Shown in pieces: positions 23,819 to 35,179 of a stretch of 64,000 bases of DNA. The position numbers were made by a program, and so were the translations under genes. The notes beneath the pieces were generated by a model. The model ran no database searches. It worked only from the letters and a program-made list of their open reading frames with translations, and was not told the DNA's origin. The stretch is from Tetmemena sp. SeJ-2015 (taxonomy: Eukaryota > Ciliophora > Spirotrichea > Sporadotrichida > Oxytrichidae). Where the stretch lies: contig JAJKFJ010022871.1 of the NCBI GenBank assembly GCA_027382625.1, forward strand, positions 1 through 64,000, given 5' to 3'. The stretch's first letter is position 1; every line of letters starts with the position of its first letter.

Positions 23819-25555
23819 ATGTCTTAAATGGAATTATCGCAAAATGGATAAGATTTGTCAGTATAAACAGGTGAGAAGAAGCCTTCAAATTAAATATCCT
23901 TTGGAGGTTCTATATTTCTCACAAAGAGAAAAAAGTAAAATTTAGCACAGAAGATCCTATAAAATAATTTCTAAGATCCTTTAAAACTCTCTTAAGCACT
24001 CAAGAAGAAAGAAAAAATCAATCTAAATTTTAAAATAGACTTTATTTTCTAAAAACAATCTGAGTGTTGAAGATAAACAGCTTAAGATATTTTAGCTTGA
24101 TAATAAGAGAGTTTTTGGAATATACACTACTGTCGAGAGCGTCAAAAATCGAGAAGGAAAATCTAAAGAACTAAAGTATAACAAACTTAATGTTTTAATT
24201 AGCTTTAATTTGAAATATAGCAGTCAAAATTAACTTATAGACTTTCAAACCATGTCAGAGTATCAGTTAGTTATATTCAATTAAGCAAAAGGAAACAAAT
24301 GCTCTTCAACAATCTCATACTCTAGGTAGTAACCGATATATAAAGAATAAAATCTTCATTGTGACTATGTATGCTATCTTAAATATAGTACTTTAATTTA
24401 AATCTTTGAATTGGATTTCGCTGAGATTAAAGCTGAAACTAAAAAGGTTTCTCTTAATACACTCTATGATTTAAAAAAGGATTTGATATTTCACGAATGA
24501 TCATCATCCTAACATTTACATAAAGTCAGCTGTTTACGAGCCTATTCATGGTTATTTTGTGCTGATGTTTGGCTCTGGAGTTTATTTCTTTGGCATAATC
24601 TTTGACATGAATTAGCTCTCTTTTAAAGTTCATACTTCCTTTATATTTAAATTGTTAATATTTTAGCTGAAAATTTAATAAAAAAGAGAATTAAATTTAT
24701 AATTAAAATAAAATAGAGAAAAACCAGTGGCAGTTGAACTATTACCAAATTTAAATAATAATTACACCATTCGATTAAGCATAAAGTTTAAAGTTCTTTT
24801 CATCATTGCAACTTTTGTGTGGGAGCATTCAGTACAAAGTTATAAGCGACACAAGTTATGATGAAGATGAATATGGAGATGAGGAAGAATACGCACATCA
24901 TATCTCTTGATTGAGAGGTGCTGTAGAGATGATTAAAGAACAAACTCATATTAATTATTTATGAGTAATATAACAAGCTGCAGATCAGGGGATCCATTTC
25001 AACTGCCACGATGTTGCAAATCTCCATTTATTATTTTAACCATTCACCGATTTTAATTTAATTCTCAACTATAATTCATTTGCATGAGGTCTTCAGAAGA
25101 ACTAAATCTTCTCACAAGGTTTCAGAGAGCAACGAAGAAAGCAAGATTCTGAGCGTTTCAAGAGATAAATCTTTTAAGTCTGCTAATTAGTCCTTCCTTC
25201 AACCTTATAATAAAAAAGAGAGTTAGGTTTTATTAAACAACAACAACAACAACTAATCTTAAAGAAGGTTAACTCTATTCTTTTTATAAAATTATACTAC
25301 TTATTAAACTCAACTATATGATATGTAGTTCGATAGTCGGAAGAGTTAATCCAATAAAAGCATATATTTATATGTATAAAGTAATTTATAGAAAAATAAG
25401 GATTTTTATAAAGCAAAAGTAGTAAGTAAGAAAATAGCAAAAGTAGTTAGTCAAATTTTATCTCAACACTTTTTAAAAGCTTCACAAAGAAACCTTAAAG
25501 CTCTAGCTCATCAAAATATTTCAGTATGCAAGATTATTATTTTACTTTTTATATG
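23819..25555 (+). CDS. Unrecognised protein, partly hydrophobic
   Basis: It starts at ATG with MSQMELSQNGQDLSVQTGEK, a Gln/Ser-rich N-terminus with TAA/TAG as Gln. About 24070-24420 reads as an ordered domain (FQLDNKRVFGIYTTVESVKN, then LKYNKLNVLISFNLKY). At about 24520-24640 there is IYIKSAVYEPIHGYFVLMFG then SGVYFFGIIFD, a probable membrane segment. At about 24985-25060 it reads HFNCHDVANLHLLFQPF. The C-terminus is Ser/Lys-rich (KVSESNEESKILSVSRDKS) and then carries an Asn run from AAC repeats near 25230. The frame continues to TGA near 25555, but the true end may be earlier. Several interior TGA codons imply unsolved IESs. I do not recognise the family. Confidence 0.4.
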
Positions 25556-25559
25556 AAGA

Positions 25560-26400
25560 TTAGAGTAATTCCAGTAACAAAACGGAACAAAATTAAAAGA
25601 ATCAATAGAAAAGTAAAAGTAAATGAAGGTGGGGTGCAAATTTTAATACTATAAATTATTAGAGTTATTAATAAATGTATAAAAAAAGAAATTTCATCAT
25701 TCTTTTAATCCTTTCTGAATTAAATGAAAGCTCAATAAGATATTGTTTTAAGCCAGAAAGAGTGATCCCAAGTTTTAAAAAAATTAATAAAAAAGGCCCT
25801 TTTAAACTCCTTACTTATTTTTATCTAAAATATTGTTAGTATTTAAGAATACTAGATAAAATTAGATTTTAGAATTTAAAAAAATTCTGAAATTTTAGTG
25901 ATCTACAACTATTTTTGTTTTAATTTTTCTTAAAATCTTAGACTTGAGATTTAGTCATTTATATTTTTTATAGTATCAGGAGAAATTTCATCATAAAAAA
26001 ATTTATTTATTTTTGTAAAATTATGCATTTTTAAAATATTATTTTATTTTTTCGTTTTTATATGAGCATTTAATTGCTATTATCCACTTAATTCATCTTA
26101 AAATTCCTTTTTCTATTTCTGTCAATTCATTATAATTCCTAAACTTTTGATAAAATTTAGTTCAAATGTATTTATAAAAAAGATAAGATCTTCTTAATCA
26201 GTGCCCCCAGCAAACCTTAACAAAAGATTATAACTAAACCCAAAGAAAATGAAGAAGATGTAATAAGAAGGTAATAAAAGCAAATAAATTCCATCCTCCT
26301 GTATTAAGTCATTGAGATTATAGTCTTTTAATTTCTATTTTAATTGTGCAAATAATTACAAATAAAACCTTTTCAACTTTAAAAAATCATTGAAATTTTA
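25560..26400. other. AT-rich intergenic stretch
   Basis: About 0.8 kb without a coding island that I trust. Confidence 0.5.
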
Positions 26401-26404
26401 GTTT

Positions 26405-27700
26405 AATCCTACATCTGAGGAAACGGAAAGAGGAATAAAAAATAGGCTAATATACAAGCTAGCTATTGGAACAGAGAGTGGCATGAATATAACTTTGTGG
26501 ACGTAATAAATAAAGTGCAATTGAAAAGTTTGTAAATGCGTAGTCTTGACGACTGTGACATCTTGAAAATTAATTTAAGTATATTATGTATTGATCTCAA
26601 TGATTTCTAAGATAGATAAGTTCAATTGGCTTTAATAATTAAAGTTTATGTATTTAAATCCTTATTTGTTCTTTTTTATTGGCTTGTGAGTGTTAAATTT
26701 CCTCTTTGTCCAAGTCTCGAGAATATGTTTCTCTTGCATTATCGCGAAGGAATGGACGATCGAAAATTTTTTTATGAAGTGTAAGAGCCATGTGAAGAGT
26801 TAAAAGTATCCTTCTTGGAAGAATAAACTCGAATAGAGCTTGGATTAATGAATATAGCAGTAACAAAAGAAAATATATTCTGGGAGGACAACAGTGAATG
26901 CTACAGAATAATCAACTTGCCTAAATTTGATACTTAGTTTCATGACTGTCAAATCTTTCAAAATATTAAATATGTTTATCTTAAAGTTGCCTCGAACAAG
27001 TTAAACAAGTTTTCAAGATAATGGGGAATTAACTCTACCTCATTTGAAGGATATGGAATTTTAGGAGAGCAGTGAGAAATATGAATTCTTTGTGCTTCTT
27101 TTGTCTAACAAATACTTGAACGTGATTAAGTTCTATCCAGTGGAGACAAATCCTCATTACCTTAACTACGAGCCACTAATTAAAATTAAGTATCGCCGCA
27201 ATGATGAGGAGTTAAATTTTAATCCCCCAAATCGATGGCTTATCAGTGAAAAGAAAATATCTTAAGAGTAGTTGTAGCAACAATAAGAAGAAGAAGATAA
27301 AAAATAGAATGAAGTTGAGCCGAATTAAGCTCAGAATCATTTTAATTATAATTTTGGCCATCGCAAATACTAAGTTTCATCGAGTTAAAGAGAACATCAG
27401 AGTTAAAATCATAGTAAATGGCATATTTATATGGTCGAAAATTACCTTTAGCTAAAGGCTTTTATCTTACTATAAATTTTATGAAATTATGAATATCGCT
27501 TTTGGAGACAAGAAGAGAAAATATAATATCAAAAAATTCCAAATTAATTTGAAGAAACTGTGAATATATTACTATCAAATATCATTTAATTACTTAAAAA
27601 AGGATTCGCAGATTAGTTAAGAATTTCTAAATTTAAATTAAAATATAAAAGTCAAAGTATTGGTTGAGATGGTAGAATCCAAGAAATCCAAAAATGGACA
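26405..27700 (+). CDS. Unrecognised protein with Gln/Glu tract
   Basis: One forward frame runs from about 26410 to 27072 without TGA and has protein-like composition: NREWHEYNFVDVINKVQLKS, LQMRSLDDCDILKINLS, FHYREG-like and acidic blocks (VQEPCEELKVSFLEEQTRIE), then ENIFWEDNSECYRIINLPKF. After an IES or intron near 26960-27055 it continues with SSEKYEFFVLLSNKYLNVIK, FYPVETNPHYLNYEPLIKIK, and then SQEQLQQQQEEEDKKQNEVE encoded by mixed TAG/CAA codons. An AT-rich hydrophobic insert at about 26640-26700 is probably another IES. The N-terminal start was not found. No family recognised. Confidence 0.4.
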
Positions 27701-27730
27701 TAAAATATATTTTTTAACATTTATGGAGCA

Positions 27731-28694
27731 ATGAACTTGGAAGAATTAGATGACTTTCTCTACAATGGAGAAGAAGTAGATCTAGGTATGTATGAAAGTC
27801 TTTCATATACCATTCAGCCGCAAAATTCGCAGCAAGAAAATTAACTTTTTAAAGTAATTATCTGGCGTTTTTTTAAACCTATATGAGATTTAAATTTAGT
27901 CCATATATGCTTTACTTAGAAATTTATATAACAAAATAAAAAAATAATAGGTTTAAAAATGAATTAAATCTTAATTTAGATGAAAATAGAAGCATCATTG
28001 ATTAGAAGAATTCTGAAAAAATGCAGCTTTTAAAATCTGAAGGAAATGGACAACAATTTTAAGGTGAAGAAATTACTCTCTCTAAGAAAGGAGATTCTTA
28101 AAAATTCCTTGCTTAAAATCATTAAAGCGAGGACTCGTTAGATATTGCAATAGATGAAAATAGGAAACCTACTAGGTATTTATATTCTTAATAAGCTAAA
28201 TAATGATAACTATTTCTGGTAATTTGAAGTAGGAGTATCACAAAATTTAGAGCCTAGCAAACTTCCTCTCTAGGTGTCACAATTTCTTGACGTGGAAAAT
28301 TCTGAGCCTTATGTCTTTCCTCCAAGTATAAATCCTAAGTAGCAAAATATATTTTAGCTCTAAATTTCAATTCTTTGGGCAATTTCAGCAGATGCATCAA
28401 GAAACTCCAAAGCCTCTAAATTTATATGAGCAGTTCAAGATAAGACAGAAGGAACAAGATGTGTAGCAACAAGAAAAGAAGGAAGAAGAGGAGGCGAACA
28501 AATATGTTCCAAGCAAATACAGGTCTTATCATGGCAACTAGTACCACGTCTTCTTTATTAAAATTTAACTTACTAAGGATTGATTTAACTCTTTTCTTTT
28601 TGTACAGCCCGAAACAGAGCCCTCCTAACTTGAATCTTTGGGACTTCACAGATCCAGCTCACTTGGTGTGTTCAAATACTTAGAAAATAAATGA
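27731..28694 (+). CDS. Unrecognised acidic/Gln-rich protein
   Basis: It begins MNLEELDDFLYNGEEVDLG, a short acidic N-terminus, followed by a Ser/Gln-rich part. Later islands are LLKSEGNGQQFQGEEITLSK (about 28025), KLPLQVSQFLDVENSEPYVF then PPSINPKQQ (about 28260), and ETPKPLNLYEQFKIRQKEQD (about 28398) leading to a Glu/Lys helix and YVPSKYRSYHG. AT-rich inserts at about 27845-27965, 28180-28225 and 28540-28600 look like IESs. The frame can end at TGA 28692-28694. The opening resembles acidic starts of RNA-processing factors, but I do not assign it. Confidence 0.35.
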
Positions 28695-29225
28695 TACTCA
28701 GTTCATTTGCCTCGGCCATGATGATGGCGATTATCTGCATCCAACTTACCATGGGGACCCAGAACGAGATCATTGCTTTTGGATTTACCCTCTAACTCGG
28801 AAGTTACAATGAAATTGTTAAATGTGTAAAATGAGCCTTCTTTGTTATAATAAACCCTTAATGGGACAACTATCAATTGATTTGCGATCACTGTGAGCAG
28901 CAAGAAGAGGCTGATAAACATGAGCAAGATAAGCCAATCGATTCAAATGCTTGGGACACCACAAAACATATCATACTACAGGAGAGAGATGCAGCGGTAC
29001 GAAGGACTGTCCAGGCCACTCAACTCCTGACATCGAGTGGAGTTTTCATGGAGATCCTTGGAGAGATCATAGATTCTGGATATACCCTAAGACATCAGGT
29101 CTAGTAACAACTCGTTGGGACTTTAGAAGAAACCCTTGCAAGAATTTCAAGACCATTAAAACAAACTTTTCAGTGAATGGGCTGAGCTATAGTGCATGGG
29201 GCATCATCAGAGTTAACCTAGAATA
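28590..29225 (+). CDS. Two-copy Cys/His/Trp-rich module (unknown domain)
   Basis: Two forward stretches encode the same module. Unit 1 (about 28620-28815) reads DFTDPAHLVCSN, then FICLGHDDGDYLHPTY, HGDPERDHCFWIYPLT. Unit 2 (about 28940-29225) reads CLGHHKTYHTTGERC, CPGHSTPDIEW, HGDPWRDHRFWIYPKT, then TTRWDFRRNPCKNF and GLSYSAWGIIRVNL. Differences between the units fall mostly at synonymous third positions (GGG/GGA, GAC/GAT, CCA/CCT), supporting this strand and frame. The Trp/Gly/Cys pattern suggests a small extracellular or lectin-like disulphide domain, but I recognise no family. Unit 1 shares DNA with the tail of the preceding gene in another frame, so boundaries are uncertain. A minus-strand signal-peptide-like frame at 28703-28927 overlaps unit 1 and is judged spurious. 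Confidence 0.4.
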
Positions 29226-29229
29226 ACTA

Positions 29230-29990
29230 AGAGAGAAGGCATATAGCACTGGTCTGTGGTTGTTAAGAATCTCAGCTCTCTGCAAAATCAAATGCTGAGC
29301 ATTTCATAAAAATTACTGCAGGTAATTTAATGAAGCATCTAGCTGATATCTAAAGTATTAGAAACATTATTGATACCTATTTAAAGTAGGTTTGAACAAA
29401 TTAAAGCCTTGCCCAAAATGTGAGTATCTCTTATCATACGATATAAAGTTCCTCTATGATCCAAAATACTTAAAGTCCTATGAGACGCTAGAACTCCGAT
29501 GCGTCCAACTGAAAATAGAGGCAAGCTATCTCTGCCATTGCGCTTTTCAACAATCTGTAATGTTAAGAATAAACCAAGTTTTTGAGCTCCTGAGTATGCA
29601 AATGGCAGGAACACTAAACCTTTAAGAAGCCCTAGACGACACAATTTTAAATTCATACTCTTATTGATAATGAAGTTTTCAAATTTAATACAAAGTAGTG
29701 TATCAAAGACTTAGAGGCAAGACTTGCGCCATTTGAAAAGATCCACAAGAGACTCAAATTAGAGATACAATCTGTGGATGTGGCTTTGGAAAATTCTAAA
29801 CATATGCCAGCTTATCAGTAAAATAAGATCCTAGATAAGTATAATAGCATTGCCTCAGACATTATAATTAATTTATTTTTCCTCATTAATTATTCAATTA
29901 AACTTATTTTATTATAACAGCAATGGGTTCAAAAGAGCAGAGCTTTAAGCCCAGATTAAAGCGTTAAACTAAATATTGTACTTCATTGAG
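29230..29990 (+). CDS. Coiled-coil protein, probably with preceding module
   Basis: Islands on the plus strand: about 29255-29325 (SVVKNLSSLQNQMLSISQKL), about 29330-29390 (LMKHLADIQSIRNIIDTYLK), and 29696-29870 (CIKDLEARLAPFEKIHKRLK then LEIQSVDVALENSKHMPAYQ). All are heptad-like and Leu/Lys/Gln-rich. For the middle part (29390-29640) two frames are open; the Ser/Gln-rich one fits the neighbours better than the Cys-containing one. It could be the C-terminal half of the gene that contains the HGDP/FWIYP modules. Function unknown. Confidence 0.35.
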
Positions 29991-30067
29991 GAAACGATAA
30001 CTCAATCTATCCTATGAAGAAATTCTAAACTGTATTTATTAAACCACTGCTTTTATTTAAAGAAAAT

Positions 30068-31123
30068 ATGAAGTTCTTAGTACTTATCTTAGTCATTAAT
30101 TTCACAAATTCTGATCCCAAATTGCTTCAAAAGAAGTCTTAAAGTGAACATAGAAGGTATTTTTAATTTTATTTCCAATCACATGAGAATTTATTGAGTT
30201 TTGTTAATTTCGGATGAACCTTCTCTTCTATAATTTATATTCTCTTCTTAGTCCATCCATTAAAATGAGGAATACTTTTTTTATAATCATCTTTTATAAA
30301 TTGAAGCATATAGTGAGGAACCCTTCATGCTTGGTGGAAATATAGAATGATCTCACAAATAACTTTTTGCATGAGATACAGGTTGACTATAATTAAAAAT
30401 AAGAAAGCTATAAGTTAACTTTGAGGGTACTCAAGCTAAAAAATCAATTAAACTTTTTAACTAAATTAAGCTTGATAGGTCTAATTTACTATCCTTTCTC
30501 ACTTTCAATTCCATATATTCTTTACCTGTACGAGTGAACCTAAAAGTTTAAAATCAGTTATATCTGCTCTCAATATCCCTCTTTTGCCCACCCCTAACTT
30601 TAATTAATCAAAAATTGACCTTAAAAGGCAATTAAAATAATAACTCACTCAATTATAAATTAGCGCACCGAAAACACAGAGAGTAGAAGTGAAAACTTAA
30701 GTAATTATGATTCTCACTAATATATCCCTTTGTCTCACAATGCACGCAATAAGTTCAATAAATTAGTTGCTTATAACCCATGTCCTTTACTTCAAATCTT
30801 GACTCCCAAAGTGGTTGAGCTCTCCCCTTTGCTAGGAGAGTACTCAAGCTTTAGAATATTCAAAATTGGGTGTTTAAAGGACATCATATTCTCATATTAA
30901 AACCCTGCGTGTTTTAGGTTGGCAAGGGTGGGAGAGGGAAATGTTGATGCAGATATTTCACAAAGTCCAAACCACCTTAAAAATATTCAGAAATAAATTC
31001 TAAAAGTCATTTAACAATTATATTTTGCCCACCTTTAACGTGAGCTTGATAAGAGTAGAATTCTTCCTTATTTGTCTATAAAATATATTTTAAGAGACAG
31101 TTACAACAGAATGGATATTACTT
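30068..31123 (+). CDS. Unrecognised protein with signal peptide-like start
   Basis: ATG at 30068 opens MKFLVLILVINFTNSDPKLL, a typical signal peptide followed by a polar region. Later islands are HIVRNPSCLVEIQNDLTNNF (about 30306) with a Tyr/Lys-rich continuation (DYNQKQESYKLTLRVLKLKN), NKLVAYNPCPLLQILTPKVV, ELSPLLGEYSSFRIFKIGCL then KDIIFSYQNPACFRLARVGE (30749-30945), and RELDKSRILPYLSIK ending DSYNRMDIT with TGA near 31121. AT-rich inserts around 30150-30300 and 30440-30650 look like IESs; none was solved. The hydrophobic reading SLIGLIYYPFSLSIPYILYL near 30475 may be IES noise. A secreted or ER protein is likely. Confidence 0.4.
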
Positions 31124-31257
31124 GACCAAAGAATGTAAGTTCGTTTAATTAAGTAAATAAACCAGATCGGTTAATAAGTTTTAATTAGAATAATTCTGTT
31201 TGTAAGAATTTAATGGAGTCCATTTAATGGAGACATGAAAAGAAATGATGAAAGATA

Positions 31258-32853
31258 TCATAGTATCTCACCAAACGCTGAGGTAGGTTCACTTACAATT
31301 TTCTTTTTGCCCCTCTGAATGATGCTTGGATTCTCTTAGGAGGCGTCAAGCCCGAAGTATCTTGCGACATATTGCATTGCGGGGACCATGTCACCAATTT
31401 ATAAGCCTCCGAAGAAGCTTCCAATGAAGTGTTTCAATTTTTCAATTTAAACTTTCATATGTGCTGCATTATTGAAACGAATTCAGCTGTTGATTGGTGA
31501 GGAGCACCCTATGCCTCTTGCTCAAGATAGATAAGCAAGGTTGAAATATCTTCCATGCCTGATATTTGCACTCTTTAGAACTTCTTGTAATAGAGACCAA
31601 GCTAGAAATACAGAGCAGCTGCTACGAGTTCAATTTTTTCAAAACGGAAGGACTCCAGATCTAAAAGCATCATGTCCAAAACTTGCATCAACAAATTTCA
31701 TGTAAATATTCTATTACATATTAAATGATGATCAAGCTTCTAAATCTATGATAATCCTCAAGGTTATCAGATTTGAAGAAAGGAATATCGATTTTCGGCA
31801 AGGGAGAATCTTCAGGATCAAGTGGATTTCCACCCAAAAGATTGAAGCCGATTGGATTAGACTTAGCATAGATGTCCCACTTTGCCATATAGTAGTTGGC
31901 CCAATAATTTAATGTTGAAGGAAACAGTTGAAAATTCATCACCTAAACATAACTGTAAGCATTTAATCTTAGTCAAAGCATAAGAAGCTACTATATTAAA
32001 GAGAAAGCTTACTAAGGAAATTTCGGACTCCATGGCAACTATCTAGTCAGTTGTAAAGCCGTGATCAGTAGCAAACGCAAAGTCTCTAACACTCAAGCAA
32101 ACTAAAGTAGAGTTAATGAGAATTCATTTATGGGTTTTATATGAAAAATACTGATCTAGTGTAAAAGAGCAATTCAAACTTACCAATCTCTTCCATTAAT
32201 TTCATTTTAAATGGAAAATTTCATAACATTTTGCAAGCCAACATCATGCTTCCTGCTCCAAGGAGTTATAGGCGATCTATCGGGCATTCCTTTCTACTGA
32301 GGTAGAGGTCAACGAAAGCAGTAGCTATATGAAAAGTCTCTTTATTGTATTAGGTTGTTTTTATATAGAATTAAATTTCTCTCGATGGAGACCATACTCA
32401 TCACAGACTTCCATCATCCAATCAATAAGCATGACTCGCATATTCCATTTGATCTGAGGTTAAAGCTTGATGAGATATGCTGGGTCTACCTTATACTATA
32501 GCAGGTCTTTTTGAAGAATATTTTCGACTATAACCTATTCTAGTGCGGTGAATGGCTCATCTGAGTATTAAAAGTTGCTAACTTTAATCTATGTTTAATA
32601 AGTATACACTCTCATTGGCCATTAGCTGATTTGGGTTAATATTCTCCTAGCTCGAGTTGAACTCACTTGAAGAGTTGTTCAAAGAGTTTTCTAGGGCCTG
32701 GTTGTTGAAGTTTTGTTAGAGTGCGTCTGATATTGAGTATGGGTGAGTTTGCATGTGATTGTAGTGTTAGCCTTATCTTAGTTGATGCGAGGATCCATCC
32801 AAATATCCTTGAGCCACTGCCTGAGAATTGGTGACAAACTATTGGTTCATCAT
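31258..32853 (-). CDS. Cyclin
   Basis: A cyclin, the regulatory subunit of a cyclin-dependent kinase. It starts at ATG with [16 protein letters not shown] and has a Gln/Asn/Ser-rich N-terminus of about 90 residues ending ANESVYSDEPF. The cyclin box follows: [68 protein letters not shown], then [20 protein letters not shown] and [19 protein letters not shown] at the start of the C-terminal fold. The MRxxLIDWxxEV and LxRETFHIA motifs are diagnostic; the usual Lys of the first motif is within the ACKMEE segment. The C-terminal fold continues [31 protein letters not shown] and [16 protein letters not shown]. Five IESs and two GT-AG introns (32102-32183, 31943-32012) are removed to obtain this reading. 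The exact end is uncertain: a GTAAGT just before the TGA may be another donor. Subclass (A/B-like mitotic versus other) is not decided. Confidence 0.85.
31429..31463 (-). other. IES, pointer CAC, 32 bp removed
   Basis: In gene orientation the repeat CAC brackets an AT-rich insert with an in-frame TGA. Removal joins VSIMQH to [13 protein letters not shown]. Confidence 0.65.
31687..31735 (-). other. IES, pointer TTGAT, 44 bp removed
   Basis: Removal joins YHRFRSL to [14 protein letters not shown] and repairs the frame within the C-terminal cyclin fold. Confidence 0.85.
32194..32230 (-). other. IES, pointer AATG, 33 bp removed
   Basis: Removal turns LACKM-stop into LACKMEEI, the conserved cyclin signature. 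The insert carries an in-frame TGA. Confidence 0.85.
32337..32382 (-). other. IES, pointer AGAGA, 41 bp removed
   Basis: Removal restores [19 protein letters not shown] in the middle of the cyclin box. Confidence 0.9.
32564..32604 (-). other. IES, pointer TACT, 37 bp removed
   Basis: Removal joins ANESVY to [10 protein letters not shown] and repairs the frame before the cyclin box. Confidence 0.8.
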
Positions 32854-32899
32854 GCCTAGATTTTATGAAGAAAGCAATTAATGAATTATATTTAAAAGA

Positions 32900-34800
32900 T
32901 GATCTTGCTAAAACATTTGCTGCTATTGATTTGGTTTTGGTTAGTTGAAAGTTTGCTAATGTCGAGTTTGATTAATTAGGGTGTTTGGGTGAGCTATCAA
33001 CTAGTTGGCTACATGCTAAGGAAGAAGGCCATCACTTGGAAAACTCATGGCCTAGTCCTACTGACTGTTCTAATATGCATTATAAAATCAAAATTTGTGG
33101 CTATTTTTCGAAAATAATTGATTTACACTTAAGGCTTTTAAATATTTTTAACTTTTGAAATTTAGCTGTAAATTGAAAAATTCATAATAAAGCATTTTTT
33201 CTTAATGGAAGAAGAAAAAATTATCCTCTTGATTTAATTTTTATGAGATTAACTAGTTTAGAGAAAAAATGTTTTCATTGAAAAAATATGCCTGCAGGTG
33301 CGCATGTTACTAATTGCGATCAGAAAGAATATGAAGATTAAAACTTAGTCTCTCATATTATGATTCTGCTGAGAGGCGGAGAGTAGATCAGATATTTCGT
33401 AGTACTACTGTTCAGAGGTAGGTAGCTATTATTGAGGCATATCTTTTGCTCCACTAAGATGCGTCAAGCCTACTAATTAGTTCATACCCAGACTCAAATA
33501 TTCCCGAGATTCGGATCTATTTGAGGCCTAAGTAGGAGCCATCATATACCCATGATCATTTCTGAGTGCTTAACTCGCGCTTTAATTAAGGACAGGATTC
33601 TATGAGGAGGGCTGGCTCAAGTGCACTGCTAAATCCCCAAAGGCTATTGATAAAGGCACATCTTCGTCTTATCCAACTCCACCCATCAGCTCCTTAAAAA
33701 AATTTGTAAGCAATCTGTATTTCATATATCCTCGTATCCTTGTGGGTTAAACTCTTCAGCCAAACCACTGTAAATGTCGCTCAAGCCAAAGTATAAATTT
33801 AAAGCTATTTAAAAAGAATTTTACTTATTAAAGTCATTCTATTAGTAGACTCTCTGTCCTTACCCAATACCTGTATTTTAAAATTAAATATCTTAGTGAT
33901 CTGAACTCCCTTAATAACCCTAGCCGAAAGAAGAGTTTGCATATAATGGCTGCTATCGTTTATAAAAGCAATTGATAGTGAAATTAAGCTATCTATATTG
34001 ATTGCTGGACTAGTAGAGGTTGCATGCTAAATTATCTAAAGCTATTCTTTTGTTCTGAGGGTGGATCCCTTAATCCTCATTCATTCTTTGATGTTAAAAA
34101 TTTTTTTCTTTTAAAACGTAATTGGATGAGAGGTTCGAGAATGGGAAGCCACAAGTGAAGGCTGGGTACTTAATCCTGGTGCTTCTACATCGGATAGAGT
34201 CTGCTAGGTGCGATGACTGAAGCCACTAAATCCTGATTATAAAAATGCTTAATGTCTAATTAGTTGTACTTGGCGTCTGATTAATTCAATGGATGTTACT
34301 GATCAAGCATGCTCTACAAAAATAAACCTCTAAAGTATAATAAGTTCTAGTCATTTAAATCCTGTAGCATTTGTTCCTACTCTCTCTAGATGTATGTTCG
34401 TTTCTTTGTGGTTCAACTATCTGTCGATTACAAATACTTTAAGCAATATGATGCATCGACTGCTGTGAGAGAGAAAGATGACTGCTGTTCGAGTGAGGGT
34501 AGATCTGAGGCCTGCTGAGCATTCCATCACTATTGAAATTTGAATTTGCTAATGTCTCTCCCGCTTTCGACTAAAGTGCAGAATTTGCGAAAGTATTTGC
34601 TAAGAGAGCATGTTGAGAGGACGGTTGAGGCTGCGTCATGTGAGGTTAAATACTGAACTGTGATAACTGCTTCTTCCCCATTTCAGAGCCCAAAGAGGCG
34701 GCGATTGGAGAAGGCGAGTCATTTGTGGAAGCAGTGTAATGCTATCTATTATTGCTCGATTTCGAGTTATCTTTACTTTTACTACTCTTGGCTTTTTCAC
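32900..34800 (-). CDS. Unrecognised Ser/Asn/Gln-rich protein
   Basis: Minus-strand coding composition without a recognised domain. About 34740-34430 reads NDSPSPIAASLGSEMGKKQL, TQPQPSSQHALLANTFANSA, LQSKAGETLANSNFNSDGML and PHSNSSHLSLSQQSMHH. About 34370-34170 reads MLQDLNDQNLLYFRGLFLQS and DQQHPLNQSDAKYNQLDIKH. Many Gln codons are TAA/TAG. The low-complexity composition resembles regulatory or scaffold proteins of ciliates. A more distal part (33100-34100) is AT-richer and probably contains IESs that I could not place. It lies just upstream of the cyclin, on the same strand, so a single longer gene is not excluded, though the cyclin has its own good ATG. Confidence 0.35.
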
Positions 34801-35179
34801 TTTCAATAAAAACTTTATTTTGTACTAAAATTGTCAAAATTTTATACTTTGAGGGTGGGAATTATTAGTCGCTTAATCTTAAAAGTCTTTCATTTTGAGT
34901 AGAAATATTAATTTAAAAACTGTTTTCCCTCTCTCTTTTATCCTTTCTCATATAATCTATATAGATTTTGGCTTTGTTTGTAGAATTGAGAAACTGAGAA
35001 AAGAAATTAATTGAATAAAGCGATGACGATGCAATTGAGTGAGCATGAAATTTAGTAGGATGATTATTTTGCTTTGAGAAAGAAGAGTATTATTGTTGAT
35101 ATTTAATTTTGGCTAATAATTTGAATTATAAAGCAGGAGTCTTTCTAAGATTATAATTAGTTTACAATATTTTCCTAAA

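Noticed and set aside
28703..28927. Minus-strand 74-codon frame with a signal peptide-like start
   Set aside because: The plus strand carries the duplicated HGDP/FWIYP module with synonymous differences between copies, so the plus strand is coding.
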